Positions 8,034-15,715 of a stretch of DNA of 28,857 bases are shown here, one piece after another. The notes beneath the pieces were generated by a model. That model did no database searches, had not been told where the DNA came from, and was given only the letters and a program-made list of their open reading frames with translations. Numbering within the stretch: the stretch's first letter is position 1; the number at the start of each line of letters is the position of its first letter. This DNA is from JAADHG01 sp964418645. GTDB lineage: Bacteria; Bacteroidota; Bacteroidia; Flavobacteriales; Flavobacteriaceae. The stretch covers positions 1-28,857 of the forward strand of contig CAYQME010000031.1 of NCBI GenBank assembly GCA_964418645.1. The letters run 5' to 3'. Both the position numbers and the translations under genes were made by a program.

Positions 8034-8595
8034 TACTTGTTGTGTTTAATATGTGTAAATATTGTTGTAATACTTTTCGTGCTTTAAATAACTGTGACTT
8101 TGATGTGCCTACGGTTATATTTAGCAATGCTGCTATTTCATTATGTTTATATCCTTCAATGGCATACATTACAAATACCATTCGGTAGCCTTCTGGAAGA
8201 TTATCAATAAGCTGTTGTATTTCGGCTACATCCATTTCCATTTTAATGTTGTTGGTTTGTGCATCATAAACTTCCATATTATCTGTAGCAAACTCTAACT
8301 GTTTTTTTTGTCGTAGAAACGAAATTGCTTCTCGTGCCATAATACGTCTTATCCAACCTTCAAAACTACCTTCACTTTTAAAGTGTTTTATCTTGGTAAA
8401 CACTTTAAAAAACCCATTGAGCATCACTTCTTCTGCTTGTTGAACATCATTTATATAATACCTGCACACACTTAACATTTTTGACGCATGTAACTGGTAC
8501 AACATATGTTGTGCTTCACGATGATTTTGCGATGCTTTTTTAATAAGCTGCGCTTCGTTTTTATATAGTTGAATGACTTTCAAAAGGGTATTCAT
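8020..8595 (-). CDS. ECF-type RNA polymerase sigma factor
   Basis: A 191-residue sigma-70 family protein. Region 2 is at about residues 28-100 (MLYQLHASKMLSVCRYY, then VMLNGFFKVFTKIKHFKSEGSFEGWIRRIMAREAISFLR), where the -10-like element is recognised. Region 4 covers about 125-180 (LPEGYRMVFVMYAIEGYKHNEIAALLNITVGTSKSQLFKARKVLQQYL), the helix-turn-helix for the upstream element. There is no region 1.1 or 3, as in extracytoplasmic-function factors. It overlaps the downstream membrane protein gene by 14 bp, a coupling typical of sigma/anti-sigma pairs. An envelope signal is likely, but the stimulus cannot be read from sequence. Confidence 0.92.
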   Translation of the reverse strand: MNTLLKVIQLYKNEAQLIKKASQNHREAQHMLYQLHASKMLSVCRYYINDVQQAEEVMLNGFFKVFTKIKHFKSEGSFEGWIRRIMAREAISFLRQKKQLEFATDNMEVYDAQTNNIKMEMDVAEIQQLIDNLPEGYRMVFVMYAIEGYKHNEIAALLNITVGTSKSQLFKARKVLQQYLHILNTTSNGTN

Positions 8596-8659
8596 TTTAT
8601 CTTCTATTTATAAAGACGCAATAATTGTACAAAAGGTTGCCTGAAGGTGAAAATATTTT

Positions 8660-8693
8660 TTTTAATAATACTAAAGTCTTCGGTTATAAGACT
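8660..8693 (-). terminator. Weak candidate terminator after the polyprenyl synthase gene
   Basis: On minus, a 6-bp stem AGTCTT / AAGACT (8693-8688 and 8680-8675) with a 7-nt loop, followed by TTAG and an AT-rich stretch with an A-run. It lies in the 128-bp gap between the prenyl synthase stop (8724) and the sigma factor start (8595). The stem is short and there is no clean U-run. Confidence 0.25.
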
Positions 8694-8723
8694 AAAGGTC
8701 AGAAGGATTTAAAAATAAAAATA

Positions 8724-9701
8724 TTATTTCTTCCGTTCAATTACATAATTTACCATCAGTTCTAGCGAATTCTTATACTCAGACTCTGGGTAATTTTGGA
8801 GTATTTGTAAAGCTTCGGCTTGAAAAGTTTTCATTTTAGTAATAGCATACTCCAAGCCTCCATTATCTTTAACAAAAGCAATCACTTCCTTAACACGTTT
8901 TCTGTCCTTATTGTGATTTTTAATAGAATTGATGAGCCATTTTTTGTCTTTGAAAGTACAGTTATTAAGCACATGAATTAAAGGCAGGGTCATTTTTTGT
9001 TCTTTAATATCAATACCTGTGGGCTTGCCTATTTTTTCTTGTCCGTAATCAAACAAATCATCCTTAATTTGAAACGCCATCCCAATAAGTTCTCCAAACT
9101 TACGCATGGTTTCTACATCCTGAGATTCTGGCTTTACTGAAGCTGCACCAAGACTACAACAAGCTGCAATTAAGGTTGCTGTTTTCTGGCGAATAATTTC
9201 ATAATATACATCTTCGGTAATATTTAATTGTCGGGCTTTTTCTATTTGCAGTAGTTCGCCTTCAACTATTTCTCGTACAGCAACTGAAATAATTTTTAAT
9301 AGGTCAAAGTCATTGTTATCAATACACATTAACATGCCTTTTGACAAAAAGAAATCGCCAATTAAAACTGCGATTTTGTTTTTCCAAAGTGCATTTATGG
9401 AGAAAAAACCACGACGACGGTTACTATCATCGACCACATCATCATGAACAAGTGAGGCAGTATGTATTAATTCAATAACTGAAGCACCTCTATAGGTTCT
9501 ATCGCTAACTTCGCCATTGGCAACCATTTTAGATACTAAAAACACAAACATAGGTCGCATTTGTTTGCCTTTTCTGTTTACAATATAATGTGTAATTCGG
9601 TTAAGTAGAGCTACCTTAGAAGACATTGAAATGAGGAACTTTTGCTCGAAAAGTTCCATTTCAAAGGCAATGGGCTGTTTTATTTGCTCAACAATTTTCA
9701 T
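8724..9701 (-). CDS. Polyprenyl diphosphate synthase (trans-isoprenyl)
   Basis: A 325-residue enzyme that adds isopentenyl diphosphate units to an allylic diphosphate, probably to make the menaquinone side chain. The first Asp-rich motif is Asp87-Asp88-Val-Val-Asp91-Asp92 (after LVHD), the second is Asp214-Asp215-Leu-Phe-Asp218; GKQMRP at 45-50 binds IPP. Chain length cannot be read with confidence, but the residues before the first motif (Ala82, Ser83) are small, consistent with a long-chain product. Start chosen at 9701: a perfect -7 box TATCTTTG lies 9 nt upstream, inside the longer open frame that reaches 9737. Cytoplasmic. Similar to ispB and related genes; no symbol assigned. Confidence 0.92.
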   Translation of the reverse strand: MKIVEQIKQPIAFEMELFEQKFLISMSSKVALLNRITHYIVNRKGKQMRPMFVFLVSKMVANGEVSDRTYRGASVIELIHTASLVHDDVVDDSNRRRGFFSINALWKNKIAVLIGDFFLSKGMLMCIDNNDFDLLKIISVAVREIVEGELLQIEKARQLNITEDVYYEIIRQKTATLIAACCSLGAASVKPESQDVETMRKFGELIGMAFQIKDDLFDYGQEKIGKPTGIDIKEQKMTLPLIHVLNNCTFKDKKWLINSIKNHNKDRKRVKEVIAFVKDNGGLEYAITKMKTFQAEALQILQNYPESEYKNSLELMVNYVIERKK

Positions 9702-9710
9702 ACGATGAAT

Positions 9711-9737
9711 CAAAGATAGCATTTCAAATGAAACCAA
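9711..9737 (-). promoter_or_regulatory. Promoter of the polyprenyl synthase gene
   Basis: On minus, TTG (9737-9735), a 16-nt spacer, then TATCTTTG (9718-9711), an exact match to TAnnTTTG. The ATG at 9701 follows 9 nt later. Its position decides the start codon: upstream ATGs at 9737 and 9722 would lie within or upstream of the promoter. Confidence 0.55.
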
Positions 9738-9783
9738 TAAAAAAAGGGAAAGTGATTTTAGTAAATTACTTAAATACTAATAG

Positions 9784-9803
9784 ATTCCCGTTTTCACGGG
9801 AAT
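9784..9803. repeat. Palindromic dispersed repeat downstream of rlmN
   Basis: Perfect 8-bp stem ATTCCCGT / ACGGGAAT with a TTTC loop, followed by GACA. This is the common flavobacterial ATTCCCG...CGGGAATGACA type. It lies 43 bp after the rlmN stop and may serve as its transcript end, although there is no clear U-run on minus. Confidence 0.55.
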
Positions 9804-9845
9804 GACAATTTTACGGAAATCACAATTAAAAACCGTGAAGTTTTA

Positions 9846-10886
9846 TCAACTTTTATTAGCTAATTGTCCACAAGCAGCATCAATGTCTTTTCCTCTGCTT
9901 CTGCGTACATTAACTACAATTCTGTTTCTTTCTAAAGCGTAAATATAATTATTTAACACCTCGCTTGAAGCCTGTTGAAACTCGCCATCATCAATAGGAT
10001 TATACTCAATAATATTTACTTTACATGGCACTTGTTTACAAAATTTAACCAAGGCATCAATATCTTTTTGCGAGTCATTAATCCCTTTCCAGATTATATA
10101 TTCATAACTCACCATTCGGTTTGTTTTGGCGTACCAATATTCTAAGGCTTCTTTTAAATCTTTTAAAGGAAAAGTTGTATTGAATGGCATTATGGATGTT
10201 CGCACGGCATCAATTGCTGAATGCAAAGAGACCGCCAAATGAAATTTTACAGTATCATCAGCCATTTTTTTAATCATTTTTGGAACACCAGATGTAGAAA
10301 CTGTAATACGCTTTGGAGACATGCCTAAACCTTCTGGAGATGTGATTTTATCAATAGCCTTGATAACATTATTGTAGTTCATAAGCGGTTCTCCCATGCC
10401 CATAAATACAATATTACTTAAAGGACGATTATGATATAATTTACTCTCTTTATCAATAGCGACTACTTGGTCGTATATCTCATCTGGATTTAAGTTACGC
10501 ATTTGCTTAAGACTTGCTGTTGCGCAAAATTTACAATCTAAACTACAGCCCACTTGACTAGACACACACGCCGTAGTACGTGTTTTAGTTGGAATTAAAA
10601 CAGATTCTACAATCAATCCGTCATGCAGTCTTACTGCATTTTTTACAGTACCGTCATTACTGCGTTGCATGCTATCGACCTTAATATGATTAATTACAAA
10701 ATTATCTTCCAGCATATGGCGTGTTTGTTTTGAGATATTGGTCATATCATCAAAACTATGTGCAGCTTTTTGCCACAACCATTCATACACTTGATTGCCA
10801 CGAAATGCTTTATCACCCTGACTAACAAAAAAATCTCGTAGCTGATCTTTGGTTAACGCACGTATGTCTTTTTTTTTAACTGTCAT
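9846..10886 (-). CDS. rlmN: Dual-specificity 23S rRNA/tRNA adenine-C2 methyltransferase RlmN
   Basis: A 346-residue radical-SAM enzyme that methylates C2 of A2503 in 23S rRNA and A37 of some tRNAs. The [4Fe-4S] motif is Cys114-SLD-Cys118-KF-Cys121; the substrate-activating Cys near the C-terminus is in DAACGQL; GMGEPLMNY and the IEYNPI motifs are present. The start was set to ATG at 10886 (MTVKKKDIRAL). The open frame extends to 10946, but those 20 codons encode the stem-loop of the queA terminator, so they are not translated sequence. Separate transcription unit from queA, which ends 66 bp upstream. Its own promoter was not found with confidence. Confidence 0.95.
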   Translation of the reverse strand: MTVKKKDIRALTKDQLRDFFVSQGDKAFRGNQVYEWLWQKAAHSFDDMTNISKQTRHMLEDNFVINHIKVDSMQRSNDGTVKNAVRLHDGLIVESVLIPTKTRTTACVSSQVGCSLDCKFCATASLKQMRNLNPDEIYDQVVAIDKESKLYHNRPLSNIVFMGMGEPLMNYNNVIKAIDKITSPEGLGMSPKRITVSTSGVPKMIKKMADDTVKFHLAVSLHSAIDAVRTSIMPFNTTFPLKDLKEALEYWYAKTNRMVSYEYIIWKGINDSQKDIDALVKFCKQVPCKVNIIEYNPIDDGEFQQASSEVLNNYIYALERNRIVVNVRRSRGKDIDAACGQLANKS

Positions 10887-10918
10887 TATCGTACAAAATT
10901 GTGCCTTAAAAAGTAGTA

Positions 10919-10943
10919 TAAAAAAGCCTCGAAAAACGAGGCT
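10919..10943 (-). terminator. Intrinsic terminator after queA
   Basis: On minus, AGCCTCG (10943-10937), loop TTTTT, CGAGGCT (10931-10925), followed by TTTTT. GC-rich 7-bp stem with a U-run. It begins 10 bases after the queA stop and lies within the upstream extension of the rlmN frame, so it separates the two genes and fixes the rlmN start. Confidence 0.8.
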
Positions 10944-10952
10944 CATTGTAAA

Positions 10953-12002
10953 TTATATAATTAACATAGCATCACCATAACTGTAAAACTGATAGCCTTC
11001 TTTAATAGCCTCATCATAAGCTTTCTTTATAAAGTCATGCCCTGCAAAAGCGGAAGCCATCATTAATAAAGTAGATTTTGGTGTATGAAAGTTAGTAATC
11101 ATACAATTGGCAATACTAAATTCGTATGGCGGAAAGATAAATTTATTAGTCCAACCTGTGTATTCGTTAAGTGTACCACTAGACGACACCGCACTTTCTA
11201 CAGCTCTCATTGCTGTGGTACCAACTGCACAAATACGTCTTTTATTTTTTAGAGCATTATTAATAGTGTCTGTAGCAACAATATTTATAGAAATCTCTTC
11301 GCTATCCATTTTATGTTTTGAAAGATCTTCTACCTCAACTGGATTAAAAGTTCCTAAACCTACATGCAATGTGATTTCTGCAAAATCGATACCCTTAATT
11401 TCTAAACGTTTTAATAAGTGTTTAGAAAAATGCAATCCTGCTGTTGGAGCTGCTACAGCGCCTTCATTCTTTGCGAAAATAGTTTGATAACGTTCTTCAT
11501 CTTGAGGCTCAACCTCTCTCTTTATATATTTTGGTAATGGAGTTTGTCCTAATTCGTTTAATTTATTTCTAAATTCACCATACGAACCATCATATAAAAA
11601 TCGTAAAGTTCTACCTCTTGAGGTTGTATTATCAATTACCTCAGCGACTAACATATCATCATCTCCAAAATATAACTTGTTTCCTATTCTTATTTTTCTT
11701 GCAGGATCAACCAACACATCCCAAAGACGTTGTTCAGCATTTAGTTCTCGTAATAAAAACACTTCAATTCTCGCTCCTGTCTTTTCTTTGTTACCAAATA
11801 ATCTTGCAGGAAACACTTTTGTATTATTGAGAATCATTACATCGTCCTCATCAAAGTAATCAATAATATCTTTAAATTGCTTATGTTCTATAGTTTGCTC
11901 TTTTCTGTTCAGAACCATTAATCTCGATTCGTCTCTGTGCTCTGATGGATATTCTGCTAATAATTCTTCTGGAAGTGTAAATTGAAAGTGTGATAATTTC
12001 AT
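10953..12002 (-). CDS. queA: tRNA preQ1(34) S-adenosylmethionine ribosyltransferase-isomerase QueA
   Basis: A 349-residue enzyme of queuosine synthesis that transfers the ribosyl group of SAM to 7-aminomethyl-7-deazaguanine at tRNA position 34. Typical family blocks are present: MKLSHFQFTLPEELLAEYPSEHRDESRL at the start, VFPARL, GAVAAPTAGLHFS around residue 185, THVGLGTF-like LHVGLGTFNPVEVED, and NFHTPKSTLLMM with GDAMLI at the C-terminus. Length is normal. Cytoplasmic. It has a good candidate promoter directly upstream and a strong terminator downstream, so it looks monocistronic. No preQ1 riboswitch is visible in its short leader. Confidence 0.96.
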   Translation of the reverse strand: MKLSHFQFTLPEELLAEYPSEHRDESRLMVLNRKEQTIEHKQFKDIIDYFDEDDVMILNNTKVFPARLFGNKEKTGARIEVFLLRELNAEQRLWDVLVDPARKIRIGNKLYFGDDDMLVAEVIDNTTSRGRTLRFLYDGSYGEFRNKLNELGQTPLPKYIKREVEPQDEERYQTIFAKNEGAVAAPTAGLHFSKHLLKRLEIKGIDFAEITLHVGLGTFNPVEVEDLSKHKMDSEEISINIVATDTINNALKNKRRICAVGTTAMRAVESAVSSSGTLNEYTGWTNKFIFPPYEFSIANCMITNFHTPKSTLLMMASAFAGHDFIKKAYDEAIKEGYQFYSYGDAMLII

Positions 12003-12039
12003 TTATAAATTTTTATATTTATTTATTTTTTGAAAGTTG

Positions 12040-12071
12040 CAAATATACAATCTCAAATTAGGCCTTGTCAA
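12040..12071 (-). promoter_or_regulatory. Promoter of queA
   Basis: On minus, TTG (12071-12069), a 21-nt spacer, then TATATTTG (12047-12040), an exact TAnnTTTG box. Transcription would begin near 12033, leaving a leader of about 30 nt before the ATG at 12002. It lies between the aroA stop and queA. Confidence 0.6.
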
Positions 12072-12088
12072 GTATTTGCCTCTTTATT

Positions 12089-13324
12089 TTAAGATTCACT
12101 TAATGAGAAGCCTATTTTTTGAAGATCTACCCAAAAATTTGGATATGATTTAGAAACTACATTAGCATCATTTAACTTAAACCCGTTTTTTAATGCTAAA
12201 GGCGCAAATGCCATTGCCATTCTATGATCGTTATAAGTATTTATTGACACATCATTATTTAAAGGTACAACACTTGAGATACTTAAGGTGTCTTGTGTAA
12301 TTTCAACTTGAGTTCCAAATTTTTCTATTTCGATTTTAAGCGCCTCAAGCCTATCTGTCTCTTTAATTTTTAATGTGTGTAATCCTGATAATTCACATCC
12401 TAATTCTAAGCCTAAACATGTTACTGCAATAGTCTGAGCAATATCTGGTGCATTAGATAAATCCCATTTGATTAACAAATCATTATTAGCAACTGATACT
12501 TTTTTAAGCACTATGGATTCTTCATTAAATGTGGTTTCTACACCAAAAGCTCTATAAATTTTAGCTAAAATTGAATCGCCTTGTAAACTTTCTCTCTTGT
12601 AAGCTGACAATTTAATTTCGTTACCTACATCACTTAATGCGACAATACTATAATAATATGATGCCGACGACCAATCAGACTCGACGGTAATAGCTTTGGA
12701 TATTAGGTTCTGAAGAGCTGGCTTTATTACAATCACATTTTCATTAAAAGATGTTTCAATACCAATTTGGTTTAATAAACTCAAGGTCATATTAATATAA
12801 GGCACTGAGGTGATTCTGCCTTTAAGTGTTAACTCTAAACCATTTTTAAGCGTTGGTGCAATAAGCATTAATGCTGATATGTATTGACTACTCACATTTG
12901 CCTTAAGTGTGACTTTAGATTCAGTAAGCGTTTTTCCTGTTATTTTAATCGGCGGATAACCTGGGATTTTCTCATATGTAATTATAGCTCCTAATTGTTG
13001 CAAGGCTGCCACCAATATCTGTATTGGTCGCTCTTGCATTCTGTGAGATCCTGTTAATATAACCTCTCTCCCTTTTTGAGTGGAAAAAAAAGCCGTTAAA
13101 AAACGCATTGCAGTACCCGCATGATGCACATCAATATTATGTGATGATGACCTTAATGCTTTGGACATTACTAGTGTATCATCAGAATTGGATAGATTGT
13201 TAATTTCTAGTTCTGGGAATAAGGCTTGTAATAATAGCAAACGATTAGATTCACTTTTAGAACCTGTAATTGTAATCTCAGAACTACGATTTACGATTTT
13301 AGATTTATGAAGTGTAATATCCAT
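12089..13324 (-). CDS. aroA: 3-phosphoshikimate 1-carboxyvinyltransferase (EPSP synthase)
   Basis: A 411-residue enzyme of the shikimate pathway, condensing shikimate-3-phosphate with PEP. Shikimate-phosphate contacts are in GSKSESNR (residues 21-28: Lys23, Ser24, Arg28); GTAMRF is at 70-75 (usual NAGTAMR, here HAGTAMR). SDWSSASYYYSIVAL, SNAPDIAQTIAV, KETDRL and NDHRMAMAFAPLAL follow. The N-terminal domain is shorter than in proteobacterial AroA, as usual for Bacteroidota, giving 411 rather than about 427 residues. It follows the MazG-like gene by 41 bp and may share its transcript. It feeds chorismate to the pheA operon at 19896-24099 but lacks a similar attenuator. Confidence 0.95.
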   Translation of the reverse strand: MDITLHKSKIVNRSSEITITGSKSESNRLLLLQALFPELEINNLSNSDDTLVMSKALRSSSHNIDVHHAGTAMRFLTAFFSTQKGREVILTGSHRMQERPIQILVAALQQLGAIITYEKIPGYPPIKITGKTLTESKVTLKANVSSQYISALMLIAPTLKNGLELTLKGRITSVPYINMTLSLLNQIGIETSFNENVIVIKPALQNLISKAITVESDWSSASYYYSIVALSDVGNEIKLSAYKRESLQGDSILAKIYRAFGVETTFNEESIVLKKVSVANNDLLIKWDLSNAPDIAQTIAVTCLGLELGCELSGLHTLKIKETDRLEALKIEIEKFGTQVEITQDTLSISSVVPLNNDVSINTYNDHRMAMAFAPLALKNGFKLNDANVVSKSYPNFWVDLQKIGFSLSES

Positions 13325-13360
13325 GTTGACTCATTTATTCTCTTTTTTTTGAGAACGTGG

Positions 13361-13368
13361 CAAAGTTA
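13361..13368 (-). promoter_or_regulatory. Possible internal -7 box before aroA
   Basis: TAACTTTG on minus (13368-13361) matches TAnnTTTG and overlaps the stop codon of the MazG-like gene. It would give aroA a leader of about 30 nt. No TTG is found at the -33 distance, so an internal promoter is only possible. Confidence 0.3.
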
Positions 13369-13692
13369 CTTTAACTTTTCGTTATTTTGATGTCTATCAT
13401 GGTCTCTTTTTGCCTTCAAATCTAATTTTTTATCGAATGCTTCCTGAAGGTTTACGCCTGTTTGATTTGCCAAACATAATACCACAAACATAACATCGGC
13501 AAGTTCTTCTCCTAAGTCTTTATCCTTATCACTTTCTTTTTCACTTTGCTCGCCATAACGTCTAGCAATTATACGAGCCACTTCACCAACTTCTTCAGTC
13601 AGTTGTGCCATATTTGTTAACTCGTTAAAATAACGAACACCATGTGTTTTTATCCACTCATCAACGATTTGTTGTGCATTTTGTATGTTCAT
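13366..13692 (-). CDS. MazG-like nucleotide pyrophosphohydrolase
   Basis: A 108-residue all-helical protein. Metal-binding acidic motifs of the MazG superfamily are present: LTEEVGEVARIIARRYG (EExxE, residues 32-35) and DLGEELADVMFVVLCLAN (ExxD, about 63-67). These coordinate Mg2+ for hydrolysis of nucleoside triphosphates to monophosphates, in this short form probably as house-cleaning or as a dCTP/dNTP pyrophosphatase. The C-terminus is Lys-rich. Only one base separates it from the end of the upstream DUF3857 gene, and aroA follows by 41 bp, so it is within an operon. The exact substrate cannot be predicted. Confidence 0.88.
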   Translation of the reverse strand: MNIQNAQQIVDEWIKTHGVRYFNELTNMAQLTEEVGEVARIIARRYGEQSEKESDKDKDLGEELADVMFVVLCLANQTGVNLQEAFDKKLDLKAKRDHDRHQNNEKLK

Positions 13693-13693
13693 T

Positions 13694-15703
13694 TTATGAT
13701 TTTGTAAGGACTATTTTTTCTGCTTCTTTTAAAACACGTTGATTATAAAACTCTTTTAACTCTAAATATTTATAAGCCGGAATAATGGCAGAATTAATCT
13801 TAAATGTTGACAATACATTCACTCCACCTTTTACTTCACTTATATTGAATAGAAATGAGCCCATACCCTCAGGCAAAGATACTTTAATTGGCTTAGGTAA
13901 TGATGTAACTTGATAACCTTCTGGAATTTTTATGTTGATTATTTTTTTTCTACTTTGAGGATATTCAAAATTTACTGGATAATTTCGTTCTTCCAATTTA
14001 AATGGATTAGATTTTATCTTTAGAAAGAATAATGGTGAAATATACATTTCATTACCTATTACATCCACACCTTCGTCAAATTCAAACGCATATGTTTCCA
14101 TTATAGGTTTATTCAATTCCTTCAGGTTTTTAACTTCAAAATCTACTAAATCATCAAATGTATAAGTGTTTATTAAGTCTTCCTCGTATTCGTCTTTAGT
14201 ATATTTTTTATACTCTTTCCTAAATTGTAAAGCTTTCATATTTGTATAGCTTGTTCTTTGTTTTCCTTCTATACTACCATCACTATTTATAGTAATATTC
14301 ATAATTGTATTCCCTAAACTTAACTTTTTAGGATATAAATCAATTTTTCTTGTGCGTCCATCTTCTAACACCAAAGTTCCTTCCCAATTTAATGCTCTTT
14401 GAGGTAACATTCCTGGAATACTTAATTTCTCGGTTGCATCTAATAAAATGTCTTTGCCATTAATCTCAGCACACACAACTACATAATTAAACCCATCTAA
14501 GGTTGGAAATACTGGAAAACCATGGTCTCGAGTACTCACTAGTACTGGATTTGCCTTAATACCACATTCTCTCAACAATGCCGTTAACATTAAGTTAATT
14601 TGTGCTGAATCACCTGTGTTTGCTTTGTAGGCCTTCTGAAGACCATTTCTAGTACTCACTCGTTTTTTACCATTCCAACTCATCTTATTTTTTATAAATT
14701 CAAATGCATTATTTATAATTTCAAGAGGGGCTGTACCCTTGGATTTTATTATTATTGCATCATCTTTTAAAAATCTTGTTTTCTTTAATTGTCCACCAAA
14801 ATTTTCAGATTTGTTAATAGTCTTTACAACATCTTCCCATGATGTAGAATACTTTTTTAACCCACTATTTGGAAACTGAGTAGACATTAATTCATATGTA
14901 ATTAAAAATCTATAATTATCAATATTATCAACATACAGCTCTTCCTTTAATGCAGGCACATCCCTTAATTCGTATTCAGATACATATTCAGTAGTTTGAA
15001 TTTTAGCGGTCTTTGTTGCTTGTGTAAGTACTAGCCCACCGTTGGCAGTTCCCGATTCATAACTAATACTAAGATTTCTAGGCTCTTTATATTCTTTCGG
15101 TATAACGCTAAATCCGCCTTTTACAATTCTTTGAAAATTAAAATACGAGAGTCTATCTATTTTTCCAAAATAGTGTGCTGTTGGTATATCTGCCTGAATT
15201 ATTAAATCATCAATCTTCCAAAATGGAGAAGTTATTTTATAAGTCCATTCTACTACTGAACCCACTTTTACATTTGGCATAGTAAACGACGTTTTATTCC
15301 AATTATCAGATACTTCATTTTTAAAAATGCCATTTTTTTTAAGTTTTTCTGATTTGAGTTTCCCATCTATTTCATTATACGTATATGCTTTAATACTGTT
15401 TACTCGTTCTCTATCTCCACCAGATCTATATAGTCCTATTTCTTTTGTTCCATAATCTAAGCCGTCTTTATTTAAAATTTTTATACGTTCTTGAATTTCA
15501 GTAACAATTACCCATCCAGCCGGATGTTCGTGGTTAAAATATGTTTTTCTTGATTTATGAAGTATTACAGCACTTGCTGAAGTATCCTTTGCATATACAT
15601 TATTTTTAACGTCTTCAAGAGATACTTTTCCAAATTTATAATCTTGTGCATTTACATTGTAAGTAGTAATTAAAATAAGTAGAATAAGAATTGATTTTTT
15701 CAT
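13694..15703 (-). CDS. DUF3857/transglutaminase-fold protein, catalytic Cys and His replaced
   Basis: A 669-residue exported protein: signal peptide 1-19 (ends NVNA-Q), DUF3857 domain about 45-260, transglutaminase-like domain about 320-430, C-terminal beta-rich domain about 460-660. In the transglutaminase domain the usual GDC-A reads Gly-Asp-Ser366-Ala, the usual FNH reads Phe-Asn406-Tyr407, and only the third residue, Asp422 (LLDAT), is kept. It is therefore probably not an active thiol enzyme and may be a binding partner. It is 12 bp downstream of its paralog at 15716, which retains Cys and His, suggesting that the two work together. Periplasmic or outer-membrane associated; biological role unknown. 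Confidence 0.88.
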   Translation of the reverse strand: MKKSILILLILITTYNVNAQDYKFGKVSLEDVKNNVYAKDTSASAVILHKSRKTYFNHEHPAGWVIVTEIQERIKILNKDGLDYGTKEIGLYRSGGDRERVNSIKAYTYNEIDGKLKSEKLKKNGIFKNEVSDNWNKTSFTMPNVKVGSVVEWTYKITSPFWKIDDLIIQADIPTAHYFGKIDRLSYFNFQRIVKGGFSVIPKEYKEPRNLSISYESGTANGGLVLTQATKTAKIQTTEYVSEYELRDVPALKEELYVDNIDNYRFLITYELMSTQFPNSGLKKYSTSWEDVVKTINKSENFGGQLKKTRFLKDDAIIIKSKGTAPLEIINNAFEFIKNKMSWNGKKRVSTRNGLQKAYKANTGDSAQINLMLTALLRECGIKANPVLVSTRDHGFPVFPTLDGFNYVVVCAEINGKDILLDATEKLSIPGMLPQRALNWEGTLVLEDGRTRKIDLYPKKLSLGNTIMNITINSDGSIEGKQRTSYTNMKALQFRKEYKKYTKDEYEEDLINTYTFDDLVDFEVKNLKELNKPIMETYAFEFDEGVDVIGNEMYISPLFFLKIKSNPFKLEERNYPVNFEYPQSRKKIINIKIPEGYQVTSLPKPIKVSLPEGMGSFLFNISEVKGGVNVLSTFKINSAIIPAYKYLELKEFYNQRVLKEAEKIVLTKS

Positions 15704-15715
15704 GATATAATTTGG

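Noticed and set aside
12003..12088. preQ1 riboswitch before queA
   Set aside because: The leader after the predicted start is only about 30 nt, AT-rich, without the C-rich loop and A-rich tail of a preQ1 aptamer.
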